DNA of 43,054 bases from a virus. A program made the translations under genes and the position numbers. The DNA is taken from positions 1-43,054 of the IMG/VR virus record IMGVR_UViG_3300023108_000053. One strand, 5' to 3'. The notes beneath the pieces were generated by a model, which was not told where the DNA came from, ran no database searches, and was given only the letters and a program-made list of their open reading frames with translations. Position 1 is the first letter of the stretch. Each line of letters opens with the position of its first letter. This document shows positions 21,735 through 29,482 of the stretch, piece after piece.

Positions 21735-22728
21735 AAGCAAACTCCTTCTGTGCAGTTTCATCAAGTGCCTGCATTACTTCTGCAGTAAAATACTTTTCTG
21801 GTTCGGCAAGGATTTGTTTTGCATAGAGTTTCTTACCATCAATTTCATATCGTCCTGCGACGTTCTTCCAAAGTCCGCCAACCTCACCGAGTTCAAGAAG
21901 ACCGTAATAACGATCAAGACCACGCTCATCGTAATAAAGACGCACTTCCACATCTTGGTTCTCCTTGCTCAGACGTGACTTAGCAGTCTTTGCCTTGATA
22001 ATGTTTCCGACGATATCTGTTCCAACTTTTTCTTTTTTCTTGCTGAGATATATGATGGTAGAGGCAGCATACTTAAGACCACTACCACCACCCATCTCTT
22101 TAGTAGGAACATAAGAACCGATGACATCATAAGTGTGGTTCGTGACAATCATAGGTATGTTAGCCTGTCCCAACTTCAATGTCAACATACGAAAGGCACC
22201 TTTGACCAGTTGTGATTTTGTCATATCACGAACTTGCTTATCGTTCAGAGCATCGGTAATCTCCTTCTCGGTAGACAACATGCCAAGAGAATCCAACACA
22301 AACATACAAGGTTTGCGTTCGTCAGCATCTTTCTTCAGATAGATATCAACCGCTTTGAGTGCCTTGGCACGAAACTCTTCAATGGTAACAACATTGACTA
22401 CGACAACCCTGCTAAGGTCAATGCCTCTGGACTCAAGTAATCCCTTATTAACAGCTGCCTCAGTATCAAAATAGAGACAATAACCATCGGGATTGGAATC
22501 GAGAAAATTCTTAACCACGGCGAGACTGAAGAAAGTCTTTCCAGTAGAAGACTCTCCAGCAATAGCAGTAATCTTATTCCTAGATACACCACCAAATACA
22601 CTACCTGATACGAGTGCATTAAAAATGTACGAACCTGTGTCAACAAATTCTTCATTCTCTTCAATGTCTGCTGCTAGTTTGGTGTATTCATCACCAATCT
22701 CTTTTACAATATCCTTTAGAAAGTCCAT
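21718..22728 (-). CDS. uvsX: UvsX recombinase (RecA family)
   Basis: 336 residues from ATG 22728, which overlaps the preceding stop as TGATG. GESSTGKTFF is Walker A; CMFVLDSLGML is the Walker B strand; IVTNHTYDV and GGGSGLKYAAS are the L1/L2-type loops. It forms filaments on single-stranded DNA for strand exchange and recombination-dependent replication, loaded by UvsY. Confidence 0.96.
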   Translation of the reverse strand: MDFLKDIVKEIGDEYTKLAADIEENEEFVDTGSYIFNALVSGSVFGGVSRNKITAIAGESSTGKTFFSLAVVKNFLDSNPDGYCLYFDTEAAVNKGLLESRGIDLSRVVVVNVVTIEEFRAKALKAVDIYLKKDADERKPCMFVLDSLGMLSTEKEITDALNDKQVRDMTKSQLVKGAFRMLTLKLGQANIPMIVTNHTYDVIGSYVPTKEMGGGSGLKYAASTIIYLSKKKEKVGTDIVGNIIKAKTAKSRLSKENQDVEVRLYYDERGLDRYYGLLELGEVGGLWKNVAGRYEIDGKKLYAKQILAEPEKYFTAEVMQALDETAQKEFAYGASV

Positions 22729-22898
22729 CAAATAACAAACCCAAACTGTTCACGAATAATTTTCTTATAAGGACCACCAGGATTTTCTTCACGAACTTCT
22801 TTGATGATCTTTAGTTTCTGATAAAGAGCAGCGTCACCACCCAGTCGCAATGCACTTACAATAGTTGCGAGTTCCTCATCATTAATAGGCAAATCCAT
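22728..22898 (-). CDS. Hidden 56-residue protein before uvsX
   Basis: ATG at 22898 overlaps the upstream stop as TGATG, and its own TGA (22728-22730) overlaps the uvsX start as TGATG. The 56 residues (MDLPINDEELATIVSALRLG, ending KKIIREQFGFVI) are helical and end in an aromatic tail. Coupling at both ends strongly supports a real gene. Function unknown; the position suggests a replication or recombination accessory. Confidence 0.8.
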   Translation of the reverse strand: MDLPINDEELATIVSALRLGGDAALYQKLKIIKEVREENPGGPYKKIIREQFGFVI

Positions 22899-23095
22899 CA
22901 ATGCCACCTCAATGTCTTTAGGTATTCTAGCACATTCTCACGAACATCCATCAATTCATGGAAACATTTTTGATTGTGAGCGCAGGCTCTGAGAGTAGGA
23001 TCTGGTTCAATAACAGACTCAATGAAAATATCAAGACCTCTGTTCCACTTGTCTTGTTTAGTTTCACCATCTGGGATAGTGTTTTGGTCTTTCAT
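22898..23095 (-). CDS. Small Cys/His-containing protein after DNA polymerase
   Basis: 65 residues: MKDQNTIPDGETKQDKWNRG, a helix, then CAHNQKCFHELMDVRENVLE. The C-x5-C and nearby His residues could bind a metal but are too few to be sure. It overlaps the polymerase stop by four bases. Unrecognised. Confidence 0.7.
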   Translation of the reverse strand: MKDQNTIPDGETKQDKWNRGLDIFIESVIEPDPTLRACAHNQKCFHELMDVRENVLEYLKTLRWH

Positions 23096-25587
23096 GCGAA
23101 GAATAGTTCGAGGTTTACAGTCTTCTCAATGTTCCATCCGATAACATCAAGAATAATTTTTAAAGGATCTAAGAAAGATTTTTCAAATTGCAATTCGTAA
23201 TCTATATACTTGTTCAGATCCAGTTCTTTAGGAAAGTCTTGAATGAATGAAATTACATTCTCATGAATGGGGTTTGGACTTTTCAAGTAGCAGAACTTGA
23301 TCTTCTCACCGTTATCAATCAGGGAGTATTTATTTGTAAGCTTTCTCTCTTTGATAAGGTGATTGAACATTAAAGCACCACGACAATGGATAGGAGTTCC
23401 CTTCACATAAATGCTACTGCTACTCTTATACTTCTGAACATCAGAGACCGATCTAGGAAAAGAAACGTCCTCTGGTGGGAGCGATTTGAATTTAGTTCTA
23501 CACTTATCAATATAATCAATCACATCATCTTCTGTGCCCGTCATCATAAGTTTCAGGGCTTCCTTAATCATAACACGACATGCAGCAGGAGTCGATGACT
23601 TGACTGCCTCAATGCCCATAATCTTTAGTTTTGGTTCAGCATATGCCACACCCTCACTGTTCCATACGTTGAGAATATACCGTTTCTTGGCAGTCCAAAT
23701 ACCACGATCGGCAATATTCTCACGTTTCATGCTCATCTTCTGATCATACGCATTAACATACGTTGCCAGATTTTGATATGATGATTCGATAAAAGGTTCC
23801 AGTTTTTCTTGGCAGATCTTATCAAGTATGGAAACAATTGCTGCTTTGTCGCCAGACTTAGCACCAAAAAATTCATCAACGATAGGTCCAAGATTAAGAT
23901 AGATCGAATCAGTATCTGATGCGATAACATAGTCCTCGTTTTCTGTGGACAAGAGTTTATTTAGGTATTCATTCATACGGTTCTCAATCCAACGAATTGA
24001 GACTTGACCCGAGAGTGTGATTGCTTCTGCGTTTGCTAGTTTGTAATACCTGAAATATTGATTACCAATAGCACCATAAGCAGAGTTAAGAGCAATCTTC
24101 TTCGCCATTTGAATGTTGTTACATCTGGAGATCTCCTTTTTAAGTGCATCAGTAGGAGTCTTCTCGTACTCCTGCTTTGCCTTGAGCATCCTTTTCTTGA
24201 AGATGACACGTTCACCATACATCTTGTCCATTAGTTCTGGCAAGAAACCACGCACGTCCTTACGATACATTGCACCGTTAGCACAGACAGCATAGTCCTT
24301 GTGCATCTCAAAATTTATCTCCTCATTAAGTACACGGTCAACGTTTGCTGTTGGATGCCGCTCCTCCACCAGGGTTTCTGGGGAGATGTTGTACTGCATG
24401 ATAAGATGAGGGTACAGGGAATTAAGGTCAAAACTGACCACCCAATCATAACGCCCAGGAATCGGTTCTTTAACGTAGGCACCAGCATACTTGTCACTCT
24501 TAGATGAATCCTTTTTAGGAGGAATAACGATGTTGTTTTTCTTCAGGTAGTTGTAGATGATGGTGTCCCACATCCGTACCTGGTAGAAAACATCATTATA
24601 GTTCACCTTGGCATCATATGCCATAGTAATTGCAAGTTCGATAAGTTTCATCTTGTCTTCCAGACGGTCAACAAGTTCCACGTCAATGATGTTGTATTCT
24701 ACGAACTTCTGCCAACCATTAGTGTAGAAGTCTTGGAAAGTATCGAACTCAGAGTGATCAAGTTTCTTCTGTCCCAGTTCTACGCTTGCAATATAATCCA
24801 GACGATAAGATTCCTGGTTGGTGTAAGTAAACTTACGATACAACTCAAGGTAATCCAATTGAGTGATACCACCCACGTCATAGGTCTTGTATTGCTTACC
24901 TTTGATATACAGTTCTTTCTGACTCACCAGACCCCAGGGAGAGAACCTACGGCACCTCTTCTCCCCTAGAACACGGTCAATACGTCCCACAAGGTATGGG
25001 ATATCGAACAGTTGAATATTCCACCCAGTGACCACATCAGGCATGTTCTCTTCCCACCACTGACTGAAGTCGGAGAGCATATCATACTCATTGTTGAACT
25101 GCTTGTAGTAGTGGTTACCTTGCTTCAGTTTGAAAGGTCCAACACCCCAAGTGATAATCTCTTTAGTGGTATAGTCCTGCACCGTGATGAGAAGAATCTC
25201 CTGGTCAGCGGACTCGACATCAGGAAACCCGTTCTCTGAACGGGTCTCAATGTCAATCGTCAGAAGACGAATCTTGCTAATATCAAACTTAATCTCTTCT
25301 TCAGGGTATTTCTCTGCAATGTATTGATAGATATATCTCTCGTTACCATAGATCTCAAATCCATCTACACCGTCATACTGCTTGAAAAACTCACGACATT
25401 CCCGAACGGTGCCAGGTTTTACAGACTGTACATACTCACCCTCAAGCGTTTTATAGTTGGTCTTCTTTTTAGAAGGCACAAAAAGAGTCGGTTGAAATTC
25501 CTCACGGACCATGAAGTGTTTGCCATCTTCATAACCCCTGACAAGAAACTTGTCCCCGACCATCTGAACGTTAGTGTAGAACTTCAT
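23092..25587 (-). CDS. 43: DNA polymerase, family B (T4 gp43-like)
   Basis: 831 residues. The 3'-5' exonuclease has TIDIETRSENG (Asp112/Glu114) and a later TGWNIQLFDIPYL; the polymerase has SFDLNSLYPHLIMQYNISPE (motif A), KKIALNSAYGAIGNQYF (motif B) and IASDTDSIYL (motif C, DTDS). The C-terminal end is the likely clamp-binding tail. It is the replicative enzyme with the gp45 clamp. The start overlaps the preceding Sm-like gene by four bases. Confidence 0.97.
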   Translation of the reverse strand: MKFYTNVQMVGDKFLVRGYEDGKHFMVREEFQPTLFVPSKKKTNYKTLEGEYVQSVKPGTVRECREFFKQYDGVDGFEIYGNERYIYQYIAEKYPEEEIKFDISKIRLLTIDIETRSENGFPDVESADQEILLITVQDYTTKEIITWGVGPFKLKQGNHYYKQFNNEYDMLSDFSQWWEENMPDVVTGWNIQLFDIPYLVGRIDRVLGEKRCRRFSPWGLVSQKELYIKGKQYKTYDVGGITQLDYLELYRKFTYTNQESYRLDYIASVELGQKKLDHSEFDTFQDFYTNGWQKFVEYNIIDVELVDRLEDKMKLIELAITMAYDAKVNYNDVFYQVRMWDTIIYNYLKKNNIVIPPKKDSSKSDKYAGAYVKEPIPGRYDWVVSFDLNSLYPHLIMQYNISPETLVEERHPTANVDRVLNEEINFEMHKDYAVCANGAMYRKDVRGFLPELMDKMYGERVIFKKRMLKAKQEYEKTPTDALKKEISRCNNIQMAKKIALNSAYGAIGNQYFRYYKLANAEAITLSGQVSIRWIENRMNEYLNKLLSTENEDYVIASDTDSIYLNLGPIVDEFFGAKSGDKAAIVSILDKICQEKLEPFIESSYQNLATYVNAYDQKMSMKRENIADRGIWTAKKRYILNVWNSEGVAYAEPKLKIMGIEAVKSSTPAACRVMIKEALKLMMTGTEDDVIDYIDKCRTKFKSLPPEDVSFPRSVSDVQKYKSSSSIYVKGTPIHCRGALMFNHLIKERKLTNKYSLIDNGEKIKFCYLKSPNPIHENVISFIQDFPKELDLNKYIDYELQFEKSFLDPLKIILDVIGWNIEKTVNLELFFA

Positions 25588-25832
25588 TCAATCTGTTTTA
25601 AGTATTTGTCAAGTAGTTCACCCTTAGGGTCAACGAAGGTCAGGACATCATCTGACCTAATCATTATATCATTTTGGTTGGTGAAATCCAACCAGTCTGT
25701 AATCTCAAGTGAAGGTCTCTCAACCAAATATGGTTTGATTAAACGACAATCTGGTTCACCAATCTGTCCGATTACTTCTTCAACTGTGGCAATCAGCAGC
25801 GTATTATTCTTCAGTAAAAGACACTTCACCAT
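25584..25832 (-). CDS. Sm-like small protein, second of four related genes
   Basis: 82 residues from ATG 25832 (MVKCLLLKNNTLLIATVEEV). The opening strand-turn-strand pattern (LLLKNNTLLIATVEE) is the same as the LKSGEQVISDVKQ and RIVTGEEIVAEVV openings of the other small Sm-like proteins in this window. It ends FVDPKGELLDKYLKQIE, close to YVDPIKELLDMYEEC in its upstream neighbour, so the two are tandem paralogues. A role in RNA binding follows only from the fold guess. Confidence 0.6.
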   Translation of the reverse strand: MVKCLLLKNNTLLIATVEEVIGQIGEPDCRLIKPYLVERPSLEITDWLDFTNQNDIMIRSDDVLTFVDPKGELLDKYLKQIE

Positions 25833-26145
25833 CTTCTTCTCCTCCATCTGTACATTCCTCATACATGTCTAAAAGTTCTTTGATTGGATCTACATAGGTG
25901 ACAATCCAATCTTTTGAAATTACCATCTTTTTGTCTGCACTCAAAGCGATCCAAGACTCTAAACGCACACCCAACTTATCTGGTGTTTGGACACCATCCT
26001 CTGTCAGGAGGAGATTGCCAACATCAGTATGAACAACCAGAGGATTCTCAAACAAGAACCCATTGACTTTCTCTCCAGAAAAAATTTGTTTTACATCAGA
26101 GATTACTTGCTCACCAGACTTGAGCAAAACAAGTTTTACAGACAT
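25804..26145 (-). CDS. Sm-like small protein, first gene of the replication operon
   Basis: 113 residues: MSVKLVLLKSGEQVISDVKQ, a beta-rich middle including GVRLESWIALSADKK, then YVDPIKELLDMYEEC and an acidic tail. The KLVLLKSGEQVISDV start matches the Sm1-like pattern of a small five-stranded fold. It lies directly behind the consensus promoter at 26167-26195 and overlaps its paralogue by 29 bases. Confidence 0.65.
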   Translation of the reverse strand: MSVKLVLLKSGEQVISDVKQIFSGEKVNGFLFENPLVVHTDVGNLLLTEDGVQTPDKLGVRLESWIALSADKKMVISKDWIVTYVDPIKELLDMYEECTDGGEEDGEVSFTEE

Positions 26146-26166
26146 GAGATACTTTAACCTTTACTT

Positions 26167-26195
26167 ATTATACCAATGAAAAAGGGAGGTGTCAA
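26167..26195 (-). promoter_or_regulatory. Perfect-consensus sigma70 promoter of the gp43-uvsX-gp41 operon
   Basis: TTGACA (26190-26195), a 17-base spacer, and TATAAT (26167-26172) preceded by TGG. The -35 box sits in the 3' arm of the terminator stem at 26179-26218. The predicted start near 26160 gives a 15-base leader to the ATG at 26145. The whole 8-kb operon down to 18.04 kb is likely driven from here. Confidence 0.85.
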
Positions 26196-26218
26196 CTGGA
26201 GTGTGCCAGTTACCTCCC
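26179..26218 (-). terminator. Intrinsic terminator after hsp20, overlapping the next promoter
   Basis: Minus-strand GGGAGGT-AACTGG pairs with CCAGTT-ACCTCCC around CACACT, with a three-base bulge (GAC) in the 3' arm, then five T. The bulge and its flanks form the TTGACA of the downstream promoter. Confidence 0.85.
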
Positions 26219-26246
26219 TGTCTGCGCCGACGATAGTCAGTTGTAT

Positions 26247-26675
26247 TTAGAGATAATCCTTTCGTTGATGATGTTCTGGAATTACTTTTCCGAGTTTGAC
26301 CACCAATAGTCCGTCTTCGAACGTGACCTCTTGGATTTCTGTGTCGTCGGATATAGTCCAGACTCGTTCAAAACTTCTTTGAGCCAGACCCTTGTGGACA
26401 AACGTTCTGTCCTCCCCCTCCACCTTTTGCCCTTTGATAAAAAGTTTTCCATACTCTGTGAAAACATTTACCTCCTCCTTTTTAAATCCTGCTAATGCAA
26501 TTTCTAAAATAGACTCATGATTATTTAACTGAATCAGATTGTATGGAGGGTAATTAGATGAAGTTGTTTGTTCAAAGATTCTTTCAAAGTAATCATCCAG
26601 ACCAATACTGTTCCTTGTAATCCTATCAAGGAGCGCAGGAAGATCGGCAGTGTGATAACGTGCGAGGTTAGTCAT
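26247..26675 (-). CDS. hsp20: Small heat shock protein (Hsp20/alpha-crystallin)
   Basis: 142 residues from ATG 26675, with a strong AAGGAG eight bases upstream. The alpha-crystallin domain spans about 40-130: LIQLNNHESILEIALAGFKK, EYGKLFIKGQKV, then GLAQRSFERVWTISDD and FEDGLLVVKLGKVIPE (the usual V-x-L-x-K type strand). It is an ATP-independent chaperone, conserved in T4-like cyanophages and proposed to help late protein folding. It lies alone between two terminators with a structured leader. Confidence 0.93.
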   Translation of the reverse strand: MTNLARYHTADLPALLDRITRNSIGLDDYFERIFEQTTSSNYPPYNLIQLNNHESILEIALAGFKKEEVNVFTEYGKLFIKGQKVEGEDRTFVHKGLAQRSFERVWTISDDTEIQEVTFEDGLLVVKLGKVIPEHHQRKDYL

Positions 26676-26748
26676 TTGTACTTCTCCTTTTAAAGCGAGA
26701 TTAGATTGTGTGGTCCCAGAAGGCAACCGTTATTAAAGGATAATACAT

Positions 26749-26783
26749 AAACCTTTAATAAGACAAATCTATATTAAAGGTTT
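26749..26783. repeat. 12-base inverted repeat in the hsp20 leader
   Basis: AAACCTTTAATA (26749-26760) and its exact complement (26772-26783) are separated by 11 bases. A third copy of TATTAAAGG lies at 26731-26739. The repeats sit 74-108 bases before the hsp20 ATG. They could form an A/T-rich RNA hairpin or a protein-binding operator. Confidence 0.7.
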
Positions 26784-26796
26784 AGATATCCACTAC

Positions 26797-26803
26797 TATT
26801 TAA
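26797..26803 (-). promoter_or_regulatory. Possible late promoter for hsp20 (TTAAATA)
   Basis: GTTAAATA lies between the terminator and the inverted repeat. If used, the mRNA would have a leader of about 115 bases containing the repeat. Weak match to TATAAATA. Confidence 0.3.
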
Positions 26804-26814
26804 CCATAAAACAT

Positions 26815-26846
26815 AAAAAAGACGGGTGTGGTAACCCGTCTTTTAG
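26815..26846. terminator. Bidirectional intrinsic terminator between regA and hsp20
   Basis: AAAAGACGGG (26817-26826) pairs with CCCGTCTTTT (26835-26844) around an eight-base loop. T tracts occur on either strand, so it can stop transcription both ways. It closes the cobS-to-regA operon. Confidence 0.9.
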
Positions 26847-26896
26847 TAGCGTATATTCCGTATGTAGCGTGTCACGCACGAAGGGTGACATTCTAT

Positions 26897-27337
26897 TTAT
26901 TCGGTTACCTCTACCTTCTTACGACCAATGTTATATTTCGTTTCCAAAATCCACTCACCCTTATCTTTGAACGATAAGACTTTAATCTGATTCAAAGGTG
27001 CAAGATCTGCAATCTTTTCTTGCCCAAGAGAACAGATTTCAACCAGTCCCCAGTCAGCAAGTAACTGAACAATACGATTACGACGTTGAACATCGTTCAC
27101 CGTAAGGTTTGCTCTCTTGCCATCCAAGGCAAACAGTTCTTTAAAGTGGACAATATAATACTTGCCCTGCTTATGAAGGATATGACATGACTGATATAAC
27201 TTCTTTTCCTTGCGAGAAGCAACACCAATACGAGTTAGGGTTTCACGAACCTTAAGAAAATCATCTGGTTCAGATAGGACAACCTCAACCATTTGGCTAG
27301 GATCCCAGTTGACTTCAGGTTCTTGCACGACGCTCAT
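26897..27337 (-). CDS. regA: RegA translational repressor
   Basis: 146 residues. After a 15-residue N-terminal extension, the sequence follows T4 RegA: PDDFLKVRETLTRIGVASRK, LYQSCHILHKQGKYYIVHFK, ADWGLVEI and FKDKGEWILETKYNIG. RegA binds the start regions of early phage mRNAs and blocks their translation. The start overlaps the gp62 stop by four bases, the same clamp-loader/regA order as T4. Confidence 0.96.
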   Translation of the reverse strand: MSVVQEPEVNWDPSQMVEVVLSEPDDFLKVRETLTRIGVASRKEKKLYQSCHILHKQGKYYIVHFKELFALDGKRANLTVNDVQRRNRIVQLLADWGLVEICSLGQEKIADLAPLNQIKVLSFKDKGEWILETKYNIGRKKVEVTE

Positions 27338-27708
27338 TTCATTCCTCCAGTATCAAGTCTAGACTTGATGTATTCAAGTTGATCTTTGTTTAGAATTTTA
27401 AGTGCTTGCTGCGCCTTCTCATTACTATAACCATAATAAGATTTAACAGCATCAAGATCTTTCACTTTCTCCTTGCGAAGCCAGGGAGAGAATCTTTTCT
27501 TTTTACGCAAACTATTTAGAAAAAAATCATATTGAAGTTTAAGATCCAATGAATGATGCTTATTCATCTCATTAGCAAACATCAGAGAATCAATAGATCC
27601 CGACAGACATTTGTTCACGATGAAGGCAGGATACTTCTCTGTCGGATCCTCGTCTAAGATATTCTTTTTGGTCTCGTTGATTGATTTGAGCCAGTCCTTT
27701 AGTTCCAT
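27334..27708 (-). CDS. 62: Clamp-loader small subunit (gp62-like)
   Basis: 124 residues. Assigned partly by position between gp44-side genes and regA, as in T4, and by QYDFFLNSLRKKKRFSPWLR and ALKILNKDQLEYIKSRLDTG, which fit the shorter cyanophage gp62 type. It would complete the gp44/62 complex that loads the gp45 clamp. Shorter than T4 gp62. Confidence 0.85.
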   Translation of the reverse strand: MELKDWLKSINETKKNILDEDPTEKYPAFIVNKCLSGSIDSLMFANEMNKHHSLDLKLQYDFFLNSLRKKKRFSPWLRKEKVKDLDAVKSYYGYSNEKAQQALKILNKDQLEYIKSRLDTGGMK

Positions 27709-27856
27709 TCCAGTGCCTGATTACTCCAGATATAATAAAAGTGTTAGTGACCAAGTAACTAATAAAAATACAGGTACGGATGCCAGCAATAAAATTTGCT
27801 TCTCGATCATTTCGTCCATCCTTCTCACCTAAGGCTTTGCACCAAAGTCTCCACAT
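27590..27856 (-). CDS. Small membrane protein overlapping gp62
   Basis: 88 residues from ATG 27856 (MWRLWCKALGEKDGRND), which overlaps the upstream stop as TGATG. Residues about 21-44 (ANFIAGIRTCIFISYLVTNT onward) are a membrane segment. The last 39 codons run inside gp62 in another frame and look like shadow sequence, so the functional part is probably residues 1-50. Function unknown. Confidence 0.55.
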   Translation of the reverse strand: MWRLWCKALGEKDGRNDREANFIAGIRTCIFISYLVTNTFIISGVIRHWNGTKGLAQINQRDQKEYLRRGSDREVSCLHREQMSVGIY

Positions 27857-27996
27857 CACATCTTTGCATTGATACCAACAACTGTAGCTCCAGGATTTCT
27901 AGCAAGAGCGATTTGTCTTGCGTGTTGATAGTCACGGGCATAAACTTCTTCCTTGAAGACCTGACCAGCGACATAGAGTTTAACTTCGCATTTCAT
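27856..27996 (-). CDS. Hidden 46-residue protein after dam
   Basis: ATG at 27996 overlaps the dam stop as ATGA, and the TGA stop (27856-27858) overlaps the next start as TGATG. The sequence MKCEVKLYVAGQVFKEEVYA, then RDYQHARQIALARNPGATVV, is a compact beta-beta-alpha-beta-like unit of a type I know from many marine cyanophages. Coupling on both sides and codon use support it. Function unknown. Confidence 0.85.
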   Translation of the reverse strand: MKCEVKLYVAGQVFKEEVYARDYQHARQIALARNPGATVVGINAKM

Positions 27997-28847
27997 AAAA
28001 AGTTCTCCAAACTATTGACTGCATTCTTATAGTTAGTCACTAACAATTCTTTCTTCACATTATCTTTAGTTCCCTTGTCACCACGGTGAACCATGGAATA
28101 ACGGAGATCAAACTCACTACACTCGTAATCTTTATACAGTTCCAAGAGTCTGTCGTTCACGTTGTAGGTAATCATGAACTTGTTATTGATCTTGTAAACC
28201 TCTTCAGCAAATCGTTCATGGTCAAAAGACTTGTGCATCTCACGGTTCTTTCCATACAGAAAGTCTTTGATGTCATAAGGAGGATCCAAGAAGATAAAGG
28301 TATCATCATCCTCACCACCAAGAAGATTGGAATAATCAATATTGGTGATCTTCCAATTCCTAATTAGATTGGAAAACTTTCTGAGTTTCTGTGCTCCTAC
28401 AAGAGAGAAGTTCGCTCTGGAAGCAGTTACAGAGAAACTACTATTCTGAGTAAGACCAGAATAAGAGCACTTATTCATGATGAAGAAACTGATCGCTTGG
28501 TCTACACCAGTCTGACTATCAATAGACTCAGAAATCTCTGTGAAGAGTTTCTCATGGGCTTCATCATCATTGATGATCTTAGATTTAATTTCATAGATCC
28601 TCTCTGACAATTCCTCACCATTGTCCCTCAACTGTACCCAGAAGTTGTACAGAGGAACGTACAAGTCATTGATCCATATATCGGCACTGGGATATGCCTG
28701 GGCAACATAGATTGCCATTGATCCACCACCAATGAATGGCTCACGATAATGCTTCAGAGTAGACGGAAGCAGAGGTGCGAGTGTTGGGATTGCCTTCGAC
28801 TTACCGCCAGGATATCGAAGGGGTGTCTTCAATGGATATTTTGCCAT
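27993..28847 (-). CDS. dam: DNA adenine methylase (Dam, D12 class)
   Basis: 284 residues. LRYPGGKSKAI at 10-20 and REPFIGGGSMAIY at 35-47 form the AdoMet site (FxGxG type); DPPY at 188-191 is the catalytic motif; YNVNDRLLELYKDYE and YSMVHRGDKGTK form the target-contact end. It methylates adenine, probably at GATC-like sites, and may protect phage DNA or time replication and packaging. It overlaps the preceding gene by one base. Confidence 0.93.
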   Translation of the reverse strand: MAKYPLKTPLRYPGGKSKAIPTLAPLLPSTLKHYREPFIGGGSMAIYVAQAYPSADIWINDLYVPLYNFWVQLRDNGEELSERIYEIKSKIINDDEAHEKLFTEISESIDSQTGVDQAISFFIMNKCSYSGLTQNSSFSVTASRANFSLVGAQKLRKFSNLIRNWKITNIDYSNLLGGEDDDTFIFLDPPYDIKDFLYGKNREMHKSFDHERFAEEVYKINNKFMITYNVNDRLLELYKDYECSEFDLRYSMVHRGDKGTKDNVKKELLVTNYKNAVNSLENFL

Positions 28848-29479
28848 CAGTTACGGAGGGGAGTTTCTTCAATAACAAATGATCCTCTCATCACAATACA
28901 TTCTTCATCGGAAGTGTAGAATGGGAATGATTGAAGAAGAACACTAGAGGGATATACTAGTATAGTCCCCTCGTCTGCTTTTGTAAAGATAAAATCTCTA
29001 GTAGAAATCTTACCAATAGGATTGGCATAGATCATCTGAGTTTTAGCAGCACATGGATGAAGAGTCTTTTCATTTCTAGGATGTGCAATTTCGTCCTCAA
29101 TATCATATGGAATATTGATATACAAAGCAAAAGCCATGTCACCACCAAGTACTTGTGTCGGTGGCATGAAATCACCTTTCTTTCTATATTCAACCCAAGA
29201 CTCTAGAACTCTCCATCTGCAGTTTGATGGTGGTGGCATGACAAGTTCTTTGAGTGCGTTAAAGGCAATGTTTGCAACAACATCGACCATGAACGAAGAT
29301 GCACCATAACATTCCTCCACGTTGGATGACGTTTGAATATCATACTTCAGAGGACTTGCTTTCAACTCTTTAGCGTATCTTTTGATGAGGTTTACATCAT
29401 CCTCCTCCAATTGATACAAACCAAACGGAACTGGTGCAACAGGAGAACTTGTTAGTCTTTCAGAATCATACTTACTCAT
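28847..29479 (-). CDS. 2OG-oxygenase-like protein without the iron-binding residues
   Basis: 210 residues. The layout follows phage 2OG-Fe(II) oxygenases: WVEYRKKGDFMPPTQVLGGD where active members have a His-x-Asp site, FALYINIPYDIEDE, then ILVYPSSVLLQSFPFYTSDE where a distal His is expected. The usual metal-binding His residues are not visible at these places. It is either a binding protein derived from an oxygenase or a different double-stranded beta-helix family. It overlaps dam by one base. Confidence 0.5.
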   Translation of the reverse strand: MSKYDSERLTSSPVAPVPFGLYQLEEDDVNLIKRYAKELKASPLKYDIQTSSNVEECYGASSFMVDVVANIAFNALKELVMPPPSNCRWRVLESWVEYRKKGDFMPPTQVLGGDMAFALYINIPYDIEDEIAHPRNEKTLHPCAAKTQMIYANPIGKISTRDFIFTKADEGTILVYPSSVLLQSFPFYTSDEECIVMRGSFVIEETPLRN

Positions 29480-29482
29480 GGG

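Noticed and set aside
26244-26251. TCTAAATA over the hsp20 stop codon
   Set aside because: RNA would start just before the hsp20 terminator and end at once; the box is made by the stop codon context. Not called as a promoter.
27513-27520. TCTAAATA inside gp62
   Set aside because: Mid-gene with no start codon at the right distance; treated as chance.
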